Shown here piece after piece: positions 46,830-58,969 of a stretch of DNA of 64,000 nt; the stretch's first letter is position 1; the number at the start of each line of letters is the position of its first letter. The stretch spans positions 2,852,001 to 2,916,000 of the forward strand of contig NC_003281.10 in NCBI RefSeq assembly GCF_000002985.6, in the 5' to 3' direction. The notes under the pieces were generated by a model. The model was not told the DNA's origin, searched no databases, and saw nothing but the letters and a program-made list of their open reading frames with translations. A program made the position numbers and the translations under genes. This DNA comes from Caenorhabditis elegans. Taxonomy: Eukaryota; Nematoda; Chromadorea; Rhabditida; Rhabditidae.

Positions 46830-47440
46830 AATTGTAGTATTGAGCCCGTTGTTTGATTCTCAGGCCCCGTCCTTTAGTCTTTTATACATCTCCGTCATTT
46901 CAAAAAAAAAAACTAAGCTGTGCAGCAGATAGAGCTGTAAGGCAAAAGAACATTTTTAGGCTTGATAACTTCGGCAACCATCAGTGGACTAAAAGTTTGG
47001 CTCTGCACATCTCTGGTAGTGATGTACCGATGTTTTTCGGGAGGTCGCTCTCCCAGCTCACCCTTAACAAGGCCTATCCAGGCTTTTCAATAGGGATAGT
47101 GAAAGTAAATTGTCCATATCTCAAGTTCCAGGAATGGTCTAAATTTACCACCAGTAACTCCTCATACATCTCCTGTCCGGAGGTTTCGGCTCATACTCTG
47201 AGGCGTTCCTGTACTCGGCGATGGAGCTTCGAATCAGTGAATTTCTTGTCGCTGATGATTGGATATGTAATCAGATATCTTCCTAAAGTCTTCCATTTGA
47301 TACTGCTTCCCGGCTTATCAATGCAAAACGAGTCCCAGTGGGGTTCATCAAAACTGAGTAATATTATAGAAAGAATGCAAAAAAACTTTACTACAAACAC
47401 AAAATAAGGCAATAAATTAAAATAAGTTAGCAGGAAACGG
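46830..47440. other. Spacer between convergent genes
   Basis: A 184-codon plus frame and a shorter minus frame (DSFCIDKPGSSIKWKTLGRY and on) overlap here without splice signals that make a gene. The minus reading (HRRVQERLR) looks protein-like but is broken by stops soon after, so it may be a decayed coding or transposon fragment. Confidence 0.35.
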
Positions 47441-49159
47441 TTACTTCTTTCCACGGCACTCTCCATTCGGACATCCACCGCCGCCGCCACCTCCTCCCAT
47501 CCCGTATCCACCTCCTGGTCCATAGCCTCCTGAAATTTTTTTTTGCTTTAGTTGTGAAACTTTGTAGTTTTTCACAGTACATCCTGCGGTACTTCACCGA
47601 AAAAGTAAAAGTCTTGCTCACCTCCATATCCACCGCTTGGTCCATATCCTCCATCACCGCCGCCTCCATAACCTCCTCCTCCCATACCACCTCCGCCATA
47701 TCCACCGCCTCCCATTCCTCCTCCGTATCCTCCCATGCCGCCTCCACCGAATCCACCTCCTCCATATCCTCCATCACCACCTCCGCCATATCCACCACCG
47801 CCCATTCCACCGCCTCCATATCCTCCGAAGTCTCCACCACCGCCGCCGCCTCCTCCATATCCTCCCATTCCGTATCCACCAGGTCCTCCGCCCATTCCAC
47901 CGTATCCTCCGCCACCGTATCCACCGTAGCCGCCGCCTCCGTCGCCTCCACCACCGTATCCACCGCCTCCATATCCACCGCCTCCCATGCCGCCGCCAAA
48001 GTCACCACCTCCGCCGTATCCTCCTTGACCATATCCTCCATTGAATCCTCCGAATGCTCCTCCACCACTTCCACCATATCCCCCTCTTCCGTAGCTTCCT
48101 GTCATAGCTGCGAATGGGCCTCGTTGGCCGCGAGTTCTAGGATCCTTTGCGATCAGGGGTTTGAGAAGGAGGTCAGCATCATCGTTCTGCGGAGCCAATG
48201 GATCTTCTTCAGGGGAAGAAGTTGTGTCTTCTTGAGCAAATGAGATGGTCCCAAGAAGAGCCACAGTGACTAGAGCTTTTGTTGATCTGGAAGTTCGAAT
48301 CGTAATTTTTTCTGAGCGGGTTCAACCAGGCGCCAAATTCTACAGAGTTTGTTAAAATTTAAGTCGTAAAATGTACAAAAAATACCAAAAAACATTCTGC
48401 ATTTAGCTTATAACATGTTACAATTTGATACAAACATGTCACAAAGTACAGTTCTACATTTTATGTGAAAAATTACTAATTCTAATTTTTGGCTTATATC
48501 CTGAGCCTTATTTGGCTTATCAAAAAATGGTCAACTGCAAAAATGAAGACAATTGTACACATTTTACACTGTTTTTTTCTCACAAGAATTTTGATTAAAC
48601 TAACCCTACTTAAGTTATAAGCTTTTGAAGCGAAAAACTTAAGTTTATCTGAAAAGCCTAATTTTCCCTAGTCCCATGTTTTGGTTATATCTCTATACTC
48701 AGGGACCTATCAAAAAATAGTAAAGTGCAAAAATGAAGAAAATTAAATTTTAAATAATATTTCAGTTGACGGTATTTAGATAAAATTGAAAACGAAAGAG
48801 ATACATGCTATGAAACTAATAGTAGTCTTTATTGGAGGAAATCGTTTTTAAAACTTTATATCTTTTTTGGTAATGGGTTTTCAAAAAAAAAGTAACTAAT
48901 AGAATACTTGTTATACATTTTTATGTAAGATCAGTTGAAAGTTTTTCGATATTTTTAAAATGAAGCTAGATATGAGATTTAAAAAAAACTATCCAACTTT
49001 AATAGCTTATAACTCGGCTAGTTTTGGTTTTATCGAAAAATTGTTAACTGGCAAAATGTTTGTCAAACTTTACTCTATAGCATCTTAATTTAAAATTTTC
49101 TGATATTTTAATAATGAAGCTAGTTATAAGCCTTTCAAAATTGCCTACCTCAATTTCAT
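47441..49159 (-). CDS. Secreted glycine-rich (GGYGG-repeat) protein
   Basis: Exon 1 (49159-49149) encodes MKL and part of Arg. Exon 2 (48286-47622) and exon 3 (47529-47441) follow in phase, giving 254 aa. Residues 1 to about 18 (MKLRSTKALVTVALLGTISF) form a signal peptide. An acidic stretch (TTSSPEEDPLAPQNDDAD) follows, then about 170 residues of GGYGGGG repeats with Met/Phe/Asp insertions. The end CPNGECRGKK holds two Cys. Such proteins are usually extracellular, cuticle-associated or antimicrobial-like. The role here is not known. The tiny first exon was chosen because ATGAAATTGAG|GTAGGC completes the signal peptide in frame and has a TATA box about 80 bp upstream. The reverse strand is open for long stretches only because of the GC-rich repeat. 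Confidence 0.85.
48287..49148. repeat. Iterated TCAAAAAATGGTCAACTGC-type phrases in the intron
   Basis: The first intron of the glycine-rich gene contains repeated phrases combining TAGCTTATAACTCGGC/TTATATC with AAAAATTGTTAACTGGCAAAATG and GTTGAAAGTTTTTCGATATTT, on a loose period of 120-160 bp. The same logic is seen at 53880-54690 and 63010-63310. Confidence 0.5.
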
Positions 49160-49240
49160 CGTCTAAATCGAATAAATACAGATTGTGTGTTAGATGCGAA
49201 ATGCACAAAATGACATGTCTGTGCACGGCTCCATCGCCTC

Positions 49241-49248
49241 CTTTTATA
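49241..49248 (-). promoter_or_regulatory. TATA box of the glycine-rich protein gene
   Basis: TATAAAAG on the minus strand, about 82 bp before the ATG. The short leader and a TATA box suggest conventional transcription initiation rather than trans-splicing. Confidence 0.6.
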
Positions 49249-49259
49249 CGTATCACCAG

Positions 49260-50930
49260 TCCAGAATCATGTCATTTTTTTGGCTGCGGGCCTAATCACC
49301 CTCAGCACCCGAGCTGTCAGATTGTTTGTGAAGAGAGTGTGAAGTGAGCCGTGTGGAGACGCAGACAAATCAACCGAGTCGTCGATCAAATTCCAATAAA
49401 AACAATATTCTCGCAGAGCTCCCCGAGCCGGATACCCGCTTGGTGACGATTTTTGGTGGTTTGGGAAGTGGGGGGTGAGAACTTGAGGCTCCAAGGGGGA
49501 ACGGTGGTTTTCGATATGAAAAGATCAAGTTATGACGTCACGCGTTGTGATAAGTTGCCGAATTGGACAGATTTCATAAAAATTTGTTGCCGAAGCTGTT
49601 ATTCTAGAAACGTTAGGTCGCCGAAATCGGCGACTTTGGGGCAAAGGATTGCAAGAAGTTGAGTTTCTAGAATTTTTGGTACCAGAATTCCCCGAAATTA
49701 ATACACATGGTTGCCGAAATCGCTGATTTTTTAAATATTGGATGCCAAAACTGCAAAAAAAAAATTTCAAACGTTAGGAACGATTATCTTAGTTAGAGAA
49801 AAATGGTTTCAGTATCTGAATTTTTTTGAAATTTTAAGCTTATTTGAAAAAAAAAATACATTTAACTCAGAAGCTGTATTTTTCAAAAATTAAAAAGTAC
49901 GGAAAAAACATATGGAGTTATTCTTTTTTATTTCAGAAAACTGTTCAGCATAGTTAATTAAACCAGAAAATACCAAATAAAGTATGCTTGCTTGTACGGA
50001 AGATTATTTTAAAGAGTTCTGGGAGCCAAAACTGCCAAAATTTCCAGTGTTAAGAAATTTGATTGCTGAAGTTCTCAATTTCCAAGAACTGAGTTCCCGA
50101 GGTTGCCAAATTTCCCGTTTTTAAGAATCAAAAGTTCTCCCCCAGCACTCCATTTAATCCAAACTTGCTCCTACAACTTTATGTGCTCTCGGAGCCCTCT
50201 TTACCCACTTGACAACAATTTGCCAATTAGAGCTTCCCCGTTAGCCAAAAGTCCTCCCTTCCAAATAAAAGAAGAAGTTTCTTCTCTTTTCGGAAACAAT
50301 TGTGAAATCACTTGGAATTGGATAAGTGGGCAAGGGGGGTGTCTTTTGATTTCCGACAAAAAGTTTTGGGGGGGGGGGACAAGTAGGGTTAAGCTGGTGT
50401 GGAACTTCACTTTCTGAAATTTCGAGAATTAATTGTTACAAGTGTTTGAACTTGAACTTTTTGGAACTATTGGGGGAATGGGGGAAATCGGCATTTCAGG
50501 CAACTTCAGCAATCCTAATTGTTGATACATGCAATTTTGGTAACCAGAATCCAAATAATTCAATGCCTGGCAATTTCGCCGACAATTTTGGCATCTAAAA
50601 TCGGGAAAATCAGAGATTTCGGCAATTCTGGCCACCGCGGCAAAAAGACAACTTCAGATAATCGGCAGTTTTGGCACATGGGGCAACCAAAACTGAACAT
50701 TTAGGCACTTTATAAAGTATTCGGCTTCCAAGTTCACCGTAATCGACAATATTGCCATCTTTGACAACCAGTATTCGAAACGTTTTTTTTCTGTAAAGAT
50801 TTTCTCTAAATTCGGCAACCCAATTTTCGGAATAGGCTTCTTTGAACAAAATATACTTGAAATCCGCAAATTCGGCACACATAACTCCTGAAAATTGGTA
50901 AATTCGGCAACTCGGGCACCTTGTCACCAC
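49260..50930. other. Spacer with TTGCCGAAATCGGCG-type repeats
   Basis: From about 49550 to 50900 the phrase TTGCCGAAATCGG and inverted forms (CGGCAATTTTGG) recur. A G11 tract lies at 50368-50378. Open frames here lack splice context and are not called. Confidence 0.5.
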
Positions 50931-51659
50931 TATGTCACATTTTGACCTTCTTGCCTGTTTTCTTCCGCGCCGAAATCCACTTAGCCCTTTGGAATTGCCA
51001 CTCGGTTCTTCCTCTAATCCATCATCAGAAAAGAGTCGGCATGTGACAGGTGCCTCTCCCCCGTCTCAAGAAATACCATTTTTGCCGCATTGTTTGGTCA
51101 AGTGGGGGACCATCCGTCCAAAAAGCAGAAAAAGGTACTTAAGACAATTGGTTGGGGACTTTGGTGATTTCCGAGTTGCCGAAATTTCAATTTTTTTTTT
51201 TTTGGAAGAAAATGTTGCCGTGGGTGGCCACCGAAGAACACATTATTCTCTGACACAAATTGAGTTTAGTTTTTGATGTATTTGACCACCTCGTATGCAT
51301 GCATAAGTGGGAGCATGGGTGTCCCTTATTTTGTGAGCTTGTTTCATTTTTCAAACTTTCATGTATGGGTGCAAAATTTCGGCGATTCAGGCAACCTGAA
51401 CATTCTCTCATAACCCAGTTTTCTTCTCATTTTCCCACACTATCACTTTCTTCATTTGAACCCATAATTCTCCTCCTCCTACCATTCTAAAATGTTATCA
51501 CCGACTTTTCGAATCACTTCTTTTTCATTTTGACCTACCTTCTTAGTTCTTTAACTTCCTCAGGCGTACTTGCCTGCCTACCGCCTCTATTCCAATTTTT
51601 GGGTGCTCTCTGTTTTATGAAATTAGAATTGGAAAGTTCAATAAATATTAAAATTTGTT
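50931..51659. other. Spacer, nothing firm
   Basis: This is mixed sequence with a pyrimidine-rich centre. A short plus frame starts at 50932 but has no supporting splice signals or recognisable protein. It is left uncalled. Confidence 0.35.
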
Positions 51660-52205
51660 TTTTAGTATGTAGAAGGCAGGCGTAGGCATCAATGTAGGTA
51701 GGTGTGCAGGCAGAAGATAGTGATTCTGGGACGATTTAGGCATATAGGAAAAAAGTATAGTGTCCAGGTAAATTTGTAGGAAGGCATAAGGAAGGCATAT
51801 AGGTCAAATGTAGGCTTGTAGGCAAAAATTGAGCTAGCAGGTAGGCACCAGGCAGGCGTGTATGGAAAATGCATGGATGAAAGCATGCATGCAAAATTGA
51901 GTAAGTGTATAGGCAAGAGATAGGTTTCCAGGTAGGAAGGCAGGCGCAAGGCAGACATATAGGTCAAGGTTAGGCTAAACAGTCTTAACATAGAAGGCAT
52001 CAGGAAAGCGTGTAATGAAAATGCGTGGATAAAGTTTTGAAAGGTGTGTAGGCAGAAAATAGGCATTCAAGCAAAAACGTTTAAACGCGTCAATGCAAAC
52101 GTTAGGTATTGTGGTAGGCGTGTAGGCGCGAGGCAGGAATCCAAGCAGGCTCCTAGATAGTCATTCAGGCACTTGGCAGGCGTGTAGGTTAAAGGTAGGC
52201 AGCCT
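51660..52205. repeat. AGGCAGGC/TAGGTAGGC degenerate minisatellite
   Basis: Units such as GTAGGCAGGCGTGTAGG and ATATAGGTCAAGGTTAGGC repeat for more than 500 bp. The reverse-strand version (TACCTGCCTACCTTCTAGGC) makes up 57255-57612, and a short copy (GGGCAGGTTTGGGCAGGCGTC) lies in the damaged phosphatase region at about 45184. Confidence 0.7.
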
Positions 52206-53880
52206 GTAAGATTTTTTAAAGTTTCGCGTTTTCTCCAAAATCTTCCATGTCATGCCACAAAAAACCAGAACAGCAGTCATCAAATCCCTAAATAGTCCTC
52301 CTCCAAAAATATGATGAGTGGCTGCTCTTCCCTTCAGAACCACATTAAATGCAAATGATTGCCCAATTTGTGGCAGTTGTCTAATTGTCTAAATCTCTCG
52401 TTTTCCTGTAATCTCTCGTCTGCTTCTTGCCCTGCCCCCACTGGTTTTGGTTCAAGAAGTAAATAGAAAAATGATGAGACACCATTACTACTTTTCAAGT
52501 GGGACTGGGGGGAATGGTTTTTACTAAATTTTTATTAAAGAAAATTTGGAGAAGGGATTAGAATTTTGTATAGATTTGGGGAATTTCTGAGACGTAGTTT
52601 TTATCATGCCGGCTCTGATGTTTGTGCTCACTTTTTGGTCATGGGAAACTGCATGGGAGGGCCAATAGGGTTACGGTGGGTCTTTTGACATATGTTCAAA
52701 AAATTATAACTTTTTTGGTTTCAGAAAAATTGGCAAAATTCAAAAATTATACTTTTTTTTCTAATTTCTAATTTCAGAAAATTCCAAAAAAAAAATCGAG
52801 CTCTCGAAATTTTACAGAATTCTTTTTTTTTTTTTGAAAACTACAAAATTGTCTTCTTTTTTCCCTTAAAATACTTAAGAAATTTTGCTATGTTTTCATA
52901 AAAACTCCTTCATTTTTTTTGGAAATTTCTAAAAATTCCGAAAAATTCTAGAGTTGCTTTTTTTCAAAAAATTTTAAATTTTGAAAAATAAGTTTAAAAA
53001 TTTTTTATGACTTTCGAACAACTTTGAAAAATTTGTAAATTTGGTCAAGAAATTTTCTTAATTTTTTTTTTTGAAATTTCTGAAAAGTACCAGATTTTTC
53101 GCGATATTATCTGTTTTTTTTTTCAGTTTTTTAACGGATTTTTCGAAAATAAATGTTAATTATTTTGCAAGTTTTCGCGAAATTCCTGAACTTTTCTGAA
53201 ATATTCAAAAAAAATCCCGATTTTTTCTTTAAAAAAAATATTGGAAAATTCGAAAATAATTTTAGCAAAATTTTTCAGAACTGTCAAAAATTCCAAATTT
53301 TGTTCAATCATTTTTAATGGAAATTTCAGAAAATTCCAAAAATGCGCAGAATTTTTTTCAAATTTTTCAAATTTCTGAAAAAAAGATACCCTCTGTTTGT
53401 AGAGCTTAACTATATAAATCATACTTTGAAGTAAACTTCAACAACATGAAAATTGGCGTTCCTTTTAATTATAAATTTAGGCAGATAGAAATTTAATTTC
53501 CAAGTAGGAGAGTGTTTTTGACAGGGAGGCTCTGAATGCAATAGGTTTTGGAAAAATTTCGGATATTTCTAGAATGTTCTGTTTATCACAAATTAAAATA
53601 AACTTGAATTTTGAAAACCAACCCACTTTGCCCTTTAATTCCTGCCACCCAGTTCTTGCCACCCAGTTTTCCACCCTTTTAGGGGGTCTCCGGGAACCCC
53701 GCCCCCTACTGCCTCATCCTTTCTTCTTCTTTTTCTTCTTGTCCTTGACTCTTCTCCTTTTCCACTTACTAGATACACCGCAAAATCTCTCTTATTCTCC
53801 CCCTTTTTGTCACTGTGATATGTGTTATAACTGTTCTTATTTTGGAACTACTTTTCTACTAAGCAGTTTCGCAATTTTTT
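52206..53880. other. A/T-rich spacer, nothing identified
   Basis: Mostly AAAATTC-type low-complexity text (52680-53450), with a GCCACCCAGTTCTTGCCACCC direct repeat near 53642-53663. No gene is supported. Confidence 0.4.
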
Positions 53881-54700
53881 TTTGACATGATGCATCGACC
53901 AAATTTTTTTTTACTTTTTAAATTTTTAACTAACATAATATGTGCAACTTTATAACTTTTTATTACTTTTTATTACTGTATAAATTTTATTGAAATTTTA
54001 AACGATATCTTGTGAATTACCTAAACTATAAGGTCACAAAAATCGAGCTGGACATGGTGCATCGAGTAAATTTTCCGTTAGTCTTAACTTTTTAATTTTT
54101 CTATTCGTAAAATAATAATTCATATACTCGAAAATGTTTTTATTGAGAAATAAGCTCCCAATGTTGAAATTGGAAATGGCGCATCGACCAAAATTTCCCA
54201 ACTTTTGGCAGCTTCTATCTCTGCTGATATTAGAGTTGGCAAAAATGGTCAACTTACAAAATATTAGTTATTAATTTTTCTATATTTTTGTAGTTGAACA
54301 TTTATTGATATCTCTAAAATGCGCCCAGATATCAGCTCCCAAAGTTATGACTAGACATGGTGCATAAAAAACTTCCAAACGATTTTCTGGATTTTATGGA
54401 TTTCTAGTTGATTTTCCTTCATTTATTTTCATGATGAAATTGTAAATTGATAAAAAATCATCTTTAAATAATCCAAATTTATTTTTACCGATGCACCATG
54501 TCCAAAAATAGTAGCTTATTTTTTATCACAAAATGTTCAACTAACCCAATATTTTTTATCAATTTTTGTATAGTTTTAAATTAAAATTTTACTGATATCT
54601 TTAAAATTTACAGATATATAAGTTCCCAAACTACCCACAGTCATGATGCATCGATCCAAAAAAGCGCCAATTTTGCCAACTGTCACACATTATAATATTC
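53880..54700. repeat. Irregular array of GGTGCATCGA motifs
   Basis: Copies of GACATGGTGCATCGA or close forms occur near 53886, 54051, 54177, 54355 and 54645, and inverted (GATGCACCATGTCC) at 54489. Each is followed by CCAAATTTT/CCAAAATTT, and the intervals (roughly 130-180 bp) hold ATATCT and CAACTAACAAAATATT phrases. An inverted copy sits at 63862. Confidence 0.55.
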
Positions 54701-57250
54701 CCATTCTCATCAAAACCTTAAGACATATTGTGTAAATATTGATATAGCTTGTGCCTCCTTTGCCAGCACTGATTGGCTAATTGACAGTCTTTTTGGAGAT
54801 GGGGGGTCCCCCTTGTAAGCAAATACTTGACACACTAGCACCTGCATATAGGGATGTACTGGTACTAGAAGCGGTAGGTAGTAAAGGGGGTACAAAACAT
54901 GTCAATATAAGATTATAATTGTAACTGTTGTAGGGGAAAACAGTGGAAACAGTAAGCGTTTTTTGGGAAAAAATTGTTTCTTGAAAATTTTTTGTTCTAA
55001 AATGCATACTAAGTGTTTTTTTTTTAATTTTTAGGAAATTTTGGAATTCATCTGGGTTTTTGGAGACTTTTTGGAATTTTCAAAACAATTTTTGTAAAAT
55101 TTTAGGTTATTTTGAGCTTTTTTCTAAAATTTCTAGATTTTTTGAAATTACAGGAATTATTCTGAAGTGTCTCAAAAAAATTAAAAATTTTTAGTTGTTA
55201 TTTTTACTTTAAAAATTTTTTTTTTATCATACTATCATATGTATTTAAAACTTATTGAAATCCTTTTTTTTTATCCGAAAACTTTTCAATTTTTTCATGA
55301 ATTTTTTCAAGAATTTTCGAATAAATATTCTGAAATTCTGGAAATGTTTTCTAATTTCTAGAATTTTTTGCAAGAATTTTCTGAGAATTCAAAAAATATT
55401 TTCCGACACAAATCTTTTCATACTATTTTAAAGTTTTTGAAAACTTTTTTTAATACGAAAAATTTTCAAATCTTTTCAAGAATTTTCGAGTAAAAATTCT
55501 GATATCATGTAATATATATTCTGGAAATGTTTTTTTTTTAATTTATTTTTTAAATTTTTTACAAAAATTGTTCTGCTTTCAAAAAATATTTTCCGACAAA
55601 AATCATTAAAATTCTAGAATTCTTCTAAAAATTGAAAATTTTTTAGAGGTTACATTTTTTATTGATTTTTTAGAAATTTTCCAGGAAAAAGTAGCTAAAT
55701 ATTAAAAAAATTTTTGAGATTTTGAAAAAAAATATATTAAGGAATTCTTTACTAGAAGCTTCTGAAATTTCTGAAACTTCTAGAAGCTCCAAAATTTTTT
55801 TTTCCAAATAACTAAAAATTCCTACCAAATTTCCATTCCACCCCCTCTCCCGCCTCCTGAAAATTAGCTAATTTCTCACTCAATTTGTCATCTCCCCTTT
55901 CTATGTGTTAGTACCTTTTTCTATCTCTCTTTTATCCCCATCAATTTTTCTCACCATTTCTTCTATCTATTCTCCATTTTCTTTTTCCATTTTGACCCAA
56001 AACTGACTGCTTTTGTTGGTACCCCCAGTTTTGGAGGCTTGCCGGCTACTAAACTCAATTTTCACCCCCAGGCTCCCGATATTTGGGTGGTGCTAAAAAA
56101 AAAAAGTTTCCTGCCGAAATGTTGGGTATATTTTTTCTATTTACTTTTTTTGCTGAAATTATGCAAAAATTCATATGAAAATGGAAAATTTGGGGAAATT
56201 AATAAATTTTGAAAATATATAAAAATTAGCAAATTTTTTAAACTTAAAATTTTTCTGATTCAGGGAAAATTTCGGAATATTATTTTAAAAATAAATTTTC
56301 AAAATTTGGTTTTAAAAAAAATTAGAAATAGTAAAAATAGCGTTACTTTTTTAATTTTTCAAATTTTGAAGATTATCAAGTTTAAAAAATGTAAAAAAAA
56401 ATCATAAAATTGTAGTTTGCTCTTGCCAAATTTATATGCTTTCCAGAACCTCAAAAAAAATTAATTAAAAAAATATTTTACGAATTAGAAAATTTTTTAT
56501 TGCTCTAATATGTTCAAACTCCCAAAAAATTTGGAATTTTATTTTTAAAATTTTTTCAAAAAAAATTATTGATTTTCAATATTTAAAAAAAGTTTTGATT
56601 TTTTTGTTCGAGATTATCCTAAAAATTGGATAATATCTGAAAATATCTGAAAATAAATTTTTAAAAATATTTTTTAAAAACTGAAAATTTTTTGAAATTT
56701 AAAAAATGTCAAAAATTCTCGAAAATATCCCTAAAATATTCTGTAAATTCCAAAAATTTAATTTCAGATTTTTGAAAATTTGAAGCTTTTTATAAAAATA
56801 ATTTCAGAAAACAAAAGAAAAAAATATCCCAAATATGGGGGAAAAAATTGCAAAAATTGGCTATTTCTAAAACTTCCAAAAAAATCAGGTTTTTTTTAAC
56901 AAAAAAAATTCAAAATTTTTTTTCGAAATATTTGAAATTTTCCCAAAATTCCAAAATTCCAAAAACTCCCACACCTATTTAAAAACGCATAAATCTCCAA
57001 ATCTTCGTATAATCTTGTCTTCTCCTGTCAACCTGTCTACGGCTGTCACCAAAATTGTGTTAATTACCTCATCCTCCATCTTCTCCTTCTTTCAACCGAT
57101 CGGGGGGCCACCGATGTGTCTCCCCTTATCGCCTCCTCCCCTCACCTTTTGCCTAATTGCGCATTTATTTAACGGCTTTTTCGGCGGAATTGAAGAATAC
57201 ATGTATTTTTGTACTTTTATTTTATGATGGGAACAGTTCAATTTTTCTCT
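54701..57250. other. A/T-rich spacer, nothing identified
   Basis: This is long A/T-rich low complexity (AAATTTTTGAAAATT-type) with one more balanced patch at 57000-57200. No exon with plausible splice sites is seen. Confidence 0.4.
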
Positions 57251-57254
57251 TAAT

Positions 57255-57612
57255 GTAGGCTTTTGCTACCTGCCTGCTTTCTAGGCACCCTACAGGCAGG
57301 GCCTTTCAGGCACCCTATAAATTTTAATCAGCTAGGTTTTTATGGTTTTTGTGTTTCTAGGCAACCTACATGTAGGTCATTTTGTCTACCTGTCTACCTG
57401 CCTACCTTTCAGGCTACGTATACACTTTAGGTAGGCAGGTCCTTGTCCCTGCCTTCTAGGCAACCCACATAGGCAGATAGGTTTTGTGCCTACCTTCTTA
57501 CCTTCCAGGCAAACTACAGGCAGGCCCTCTTGCCTACTTTCCTACTTTCCTACCTTCTAGGCAACCCACACAGGCAAGCAGGTTTTTGTGCCTACCTGCC
57601 ATACTTCGTACT
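57255..57612. repeat. TACCTGCCTACCTTCTAGGC degenerate minisatellite
   Basis: Repeated CTACCTGCCTACC, TTCTAGGCAACCCACA and AGGCAGG words, in both orientations, partner to the block at 51660-52205. Confidence 0.7.
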
Positions 57613-58399
57613 TTATAATTTTTTTGCGTTTTTCGAAGTCACGCTAAAGTAATAATATTTTCAAATTTCCAAAAATTCTAGAAAATTTGGAAAAGTTGAA
57701 TTTTTGGAAAACATTCAGTTTTTTCCAATAAGTGGGCGTGCCCAGAAAAACTCCGCCCACTTAGAGGTCAATTTCGATGTTGTTTTTTTCAAAAAAAAAA
57801 AGAAAGAAAAGAAATTGCAATAAATTGAGAAAAAACCGAACTTCAAATTATGAAAAAAAAAAAACTTTTTTTTATTTTCCGATTTCCTTGTTGAAAAAAT
57901 CAAAAAATAACCATTAAGTGGGCGGAGCTTAAGTACTCCATTTTTCTGAAAAATTAAAATTCTTCAAAATTTTCTAAAATTCAAATTTTCCTAATTTTTT
58001 TTAATTTTGAAACTTTCAAAAATTTTGAAACGCCATTTTCAATGGGGCAAAAAAGTTGCTGGCCGAGTTTTTTCACACGGCCACGTAGACTGAAGCCTCC
58101 CTTCACACTCCAGAATGTCCTTGCACCGTTACTAATGTCTTTGTTATTGGGAGAAGAACAGGTAAACCGGGGCGGAGAGGGATGAATAAGTAAAAGAAGA
58201 TGGACGTTCGCATAGGTAGAACACGTTAGAACCATTTCGTGGTTCCCCCAGCGGCAATTGATTCAATTCTCCGTTACAAAGTTAGCTGACTACTTTTCTG
58301 GTTTTCCTATGGTGTTTGAGAGGATTTTTTAATAATTTTTTGGGTAAAACCGAATTTTCAATGTTTTCCCAAAACTTTTTCCTCTTGAAATTTATTAAC

Positions 58400-58665
58400 T
58401 TTTGCAGCCCTTAAAATTCTCTACACTTCGTTATTTGAAAACTTTTTGATAGCTCCTCTCCCCGCTGAGATATGCCCATTTGAAGTTTCCCGCGCGGAAG
58501 AGTGTAGGGTGAGGGGAGACGCAGACGGCTAGCGCACACTTCGGCCCCCCCCACCGCACACTGTCTCGCCCTTAATCTTAAAAGTGGTGTATCTCCGCGG
58601 GGAGAAGAGCTATCAAAAAGTTTTGAACTAACAAAATGTGGGCAATTTTAAGGGCTACAAAGTTT
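58400..58665. repeat. GAGACGCAG-type fold-back repeat, copy 12
   Basis: It runs from TGCAGCCCTTAAAATTCTC to AATTTTAAGGGCTACAAAG with arms TTTTTGATAGCTCCTCTCCCC / GGGGAGAAGAGCTATCAAAAA. The core right arm has drifted (no CTGCGTCTC). It lies about 300 bp upstream of the cadherin start. Confidence 0.8.
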
Positions 58666-58969
58666 TATTTAATAATCATTTGAAATTTTTTTTTAGCTGA
58701 GATATCAGGTTTTGAAGTTTGTGGTACTTTTGAATACTCTAAAGCTGTGATTTTTAACATTTTTCCAACTTTTTCAATTTTCTTGAATTTTTTTTTATTT
58801 GCTTCTTTTTTTCTAATTGATTTTTGAGATTTCTTGAGTAATTTAATAGTTTTACCACTCTTTTTCCCCAATTTTTGCCCTTTTAAAATCTCATATTTCC
58901 TTAAATTTCAGACCCCAACCTCCGAAACATCATGTTCCCAAGAAGATAAATTAATCGAATATTCAAATA

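Noticed and set aside
46853..47407. 184-codon plus-strand open frame
   Set aside because: It lies between two convergent genes, starts in the 3' end of the phosphatase locus, has no splice or domain support, and its composition looks like chance.
47554..48243. Long plus-strand Ser/Thr-, Pro- and His/Arg-rich open frames over the glycine-rich gene
   Set aside because: They are the antisense of a GC-rich GGYGG repeat, which leaves every frame open. The minus frame alone has a signal peptide, splice sites and a TATA box.
50103..50417. 104-codon plus frame
   Set aside because: It has no splice context or similarity that I recognise, and ends through a poly-G tract.
51689..52066. 125-codon minus-strand frame rich in Leu/His/Phe
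   Set aside because: It is a translation of the AGGCAGGC minisatellite.
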